Part shown: positions 5,559 to 5,594 of the stretch, one piece after another
Layout of the letters: each line of letters starts with the position of its first letter
Numbering within the stretch: position 1 is the stretch's first letter
The notes under the pieces: model-generated
What the model saw: the letters and a program-made list of their open reading frames with translations, nothing else
What the model was told of the DNA's origin: nothing
The model's database searches: none
Assembly (NCBI GenBank): GCA_945870465.1
Contig: CAMBSS010000240.1
Coordinates: forward strand, 1 to 5,594
Direction of reading: 5' to 3'
Source: Bordetella parapertussis
GTDB taxonomy: Bacteria; Pseudomonadota; Gammaproteobacteria; Burkholderiales; SG8-41
Length of the DNA: 5,594 nt
Made by a program: the position numbers and the translations under genes

Positions 5559-5594
5559 TTACAAATGATGCAATTCATGCACAAAATCAGGCGT

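Larger units (their letters stand above)
5537..5565 (+). promoter_or_regulatory. Possible divergent promoter for a gene right of the window
   Basis: TTGATT (5537-5542, 4 of 6) and TACAAA (5560-5565, 4 of 6) are spaced 17 nt apart on the + strand. The 16-bp palindrome fills almost the entire spacer, so one regulator could control both directions. No coding start is visible before the window ends at 5594. Confidence 0.25.

Noticed and set aside
5521..5580. BirA- or BioR-type biotin operator upstream of bioA
   Set aside because: TTGTAAAT on the - strand resembles one BirA half-site, but no matching GTTTACAA half lies at the required 15-16 bp spacing, and no BioR box is present.

Overview
This is ordinary chromosomal DNA from a Gram-negative proteobacterium with a coding GC content of roughly 60%. 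The ubiquinone genes, an outer-membrane barrel, a periplasmic PBP4 and the 'WHPCTQM' type of BioA suggest a betaproteobacterium or close relative. That placement is inferred from remembered family sequences, not from a search. I see no mobile element, CRISPR array, tRNA, rRNA or defence genes.

Layout: (1) At 3-1844 on the + strand lies the 3' end of ubiA, followed after 6 nt by ubiD. These two genes encode consecutive steps of ubiquinone synthesis. (2) At 1841-1909 is a compact convergent intergenic region. Its intrinsic terminator serves the - strand gene that follows, and the terminator's T-tract is made from the last lysine codons and stop region of ubiD. (3) At 1887-2519 on the - strand is a 210-aa, 8-stranded OmpA/OmpX-like outer-membrane barrel protein with a signal peptide, a strong Shine-Dalgarno site and a C-terminal Phe. 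(4) At 2520-2768 is a leader and promoter region with a very AT-rich core (14 G+C in the 80 bases 2641-2720). It contains an 18-bp dyad that looks like an operator. (5) At 2769-4208 on the - strand is dacB (PBP4), and at 4198-5520 on the - strand is bioA. The two overlap by 11 nt and probably form a bioA-dacB transcription unit, although their functions (biotin synthesis and peptidoglycan remodelling) are unrelated. (6) At 5521-5594 is the bioA upstream region. It has a consensus -10 box, a perfect 16-bp palindrome across the promoter, and possibly a divergent promoter for a gene beyond the window.

The most unusual signals are regulatory. A 9-9-9 inverted repeat in the first codons of bioA matches the CIRCE/HrcA operator at 16 of 18 arm positions. 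The 16-bp palindrome sits in the bioA promoter, and the 18-bp dyad lies upstream of the outer-membrane protein gene. The protein-coding content itself is conventional, and I do not see a convincing new multi-gene system.
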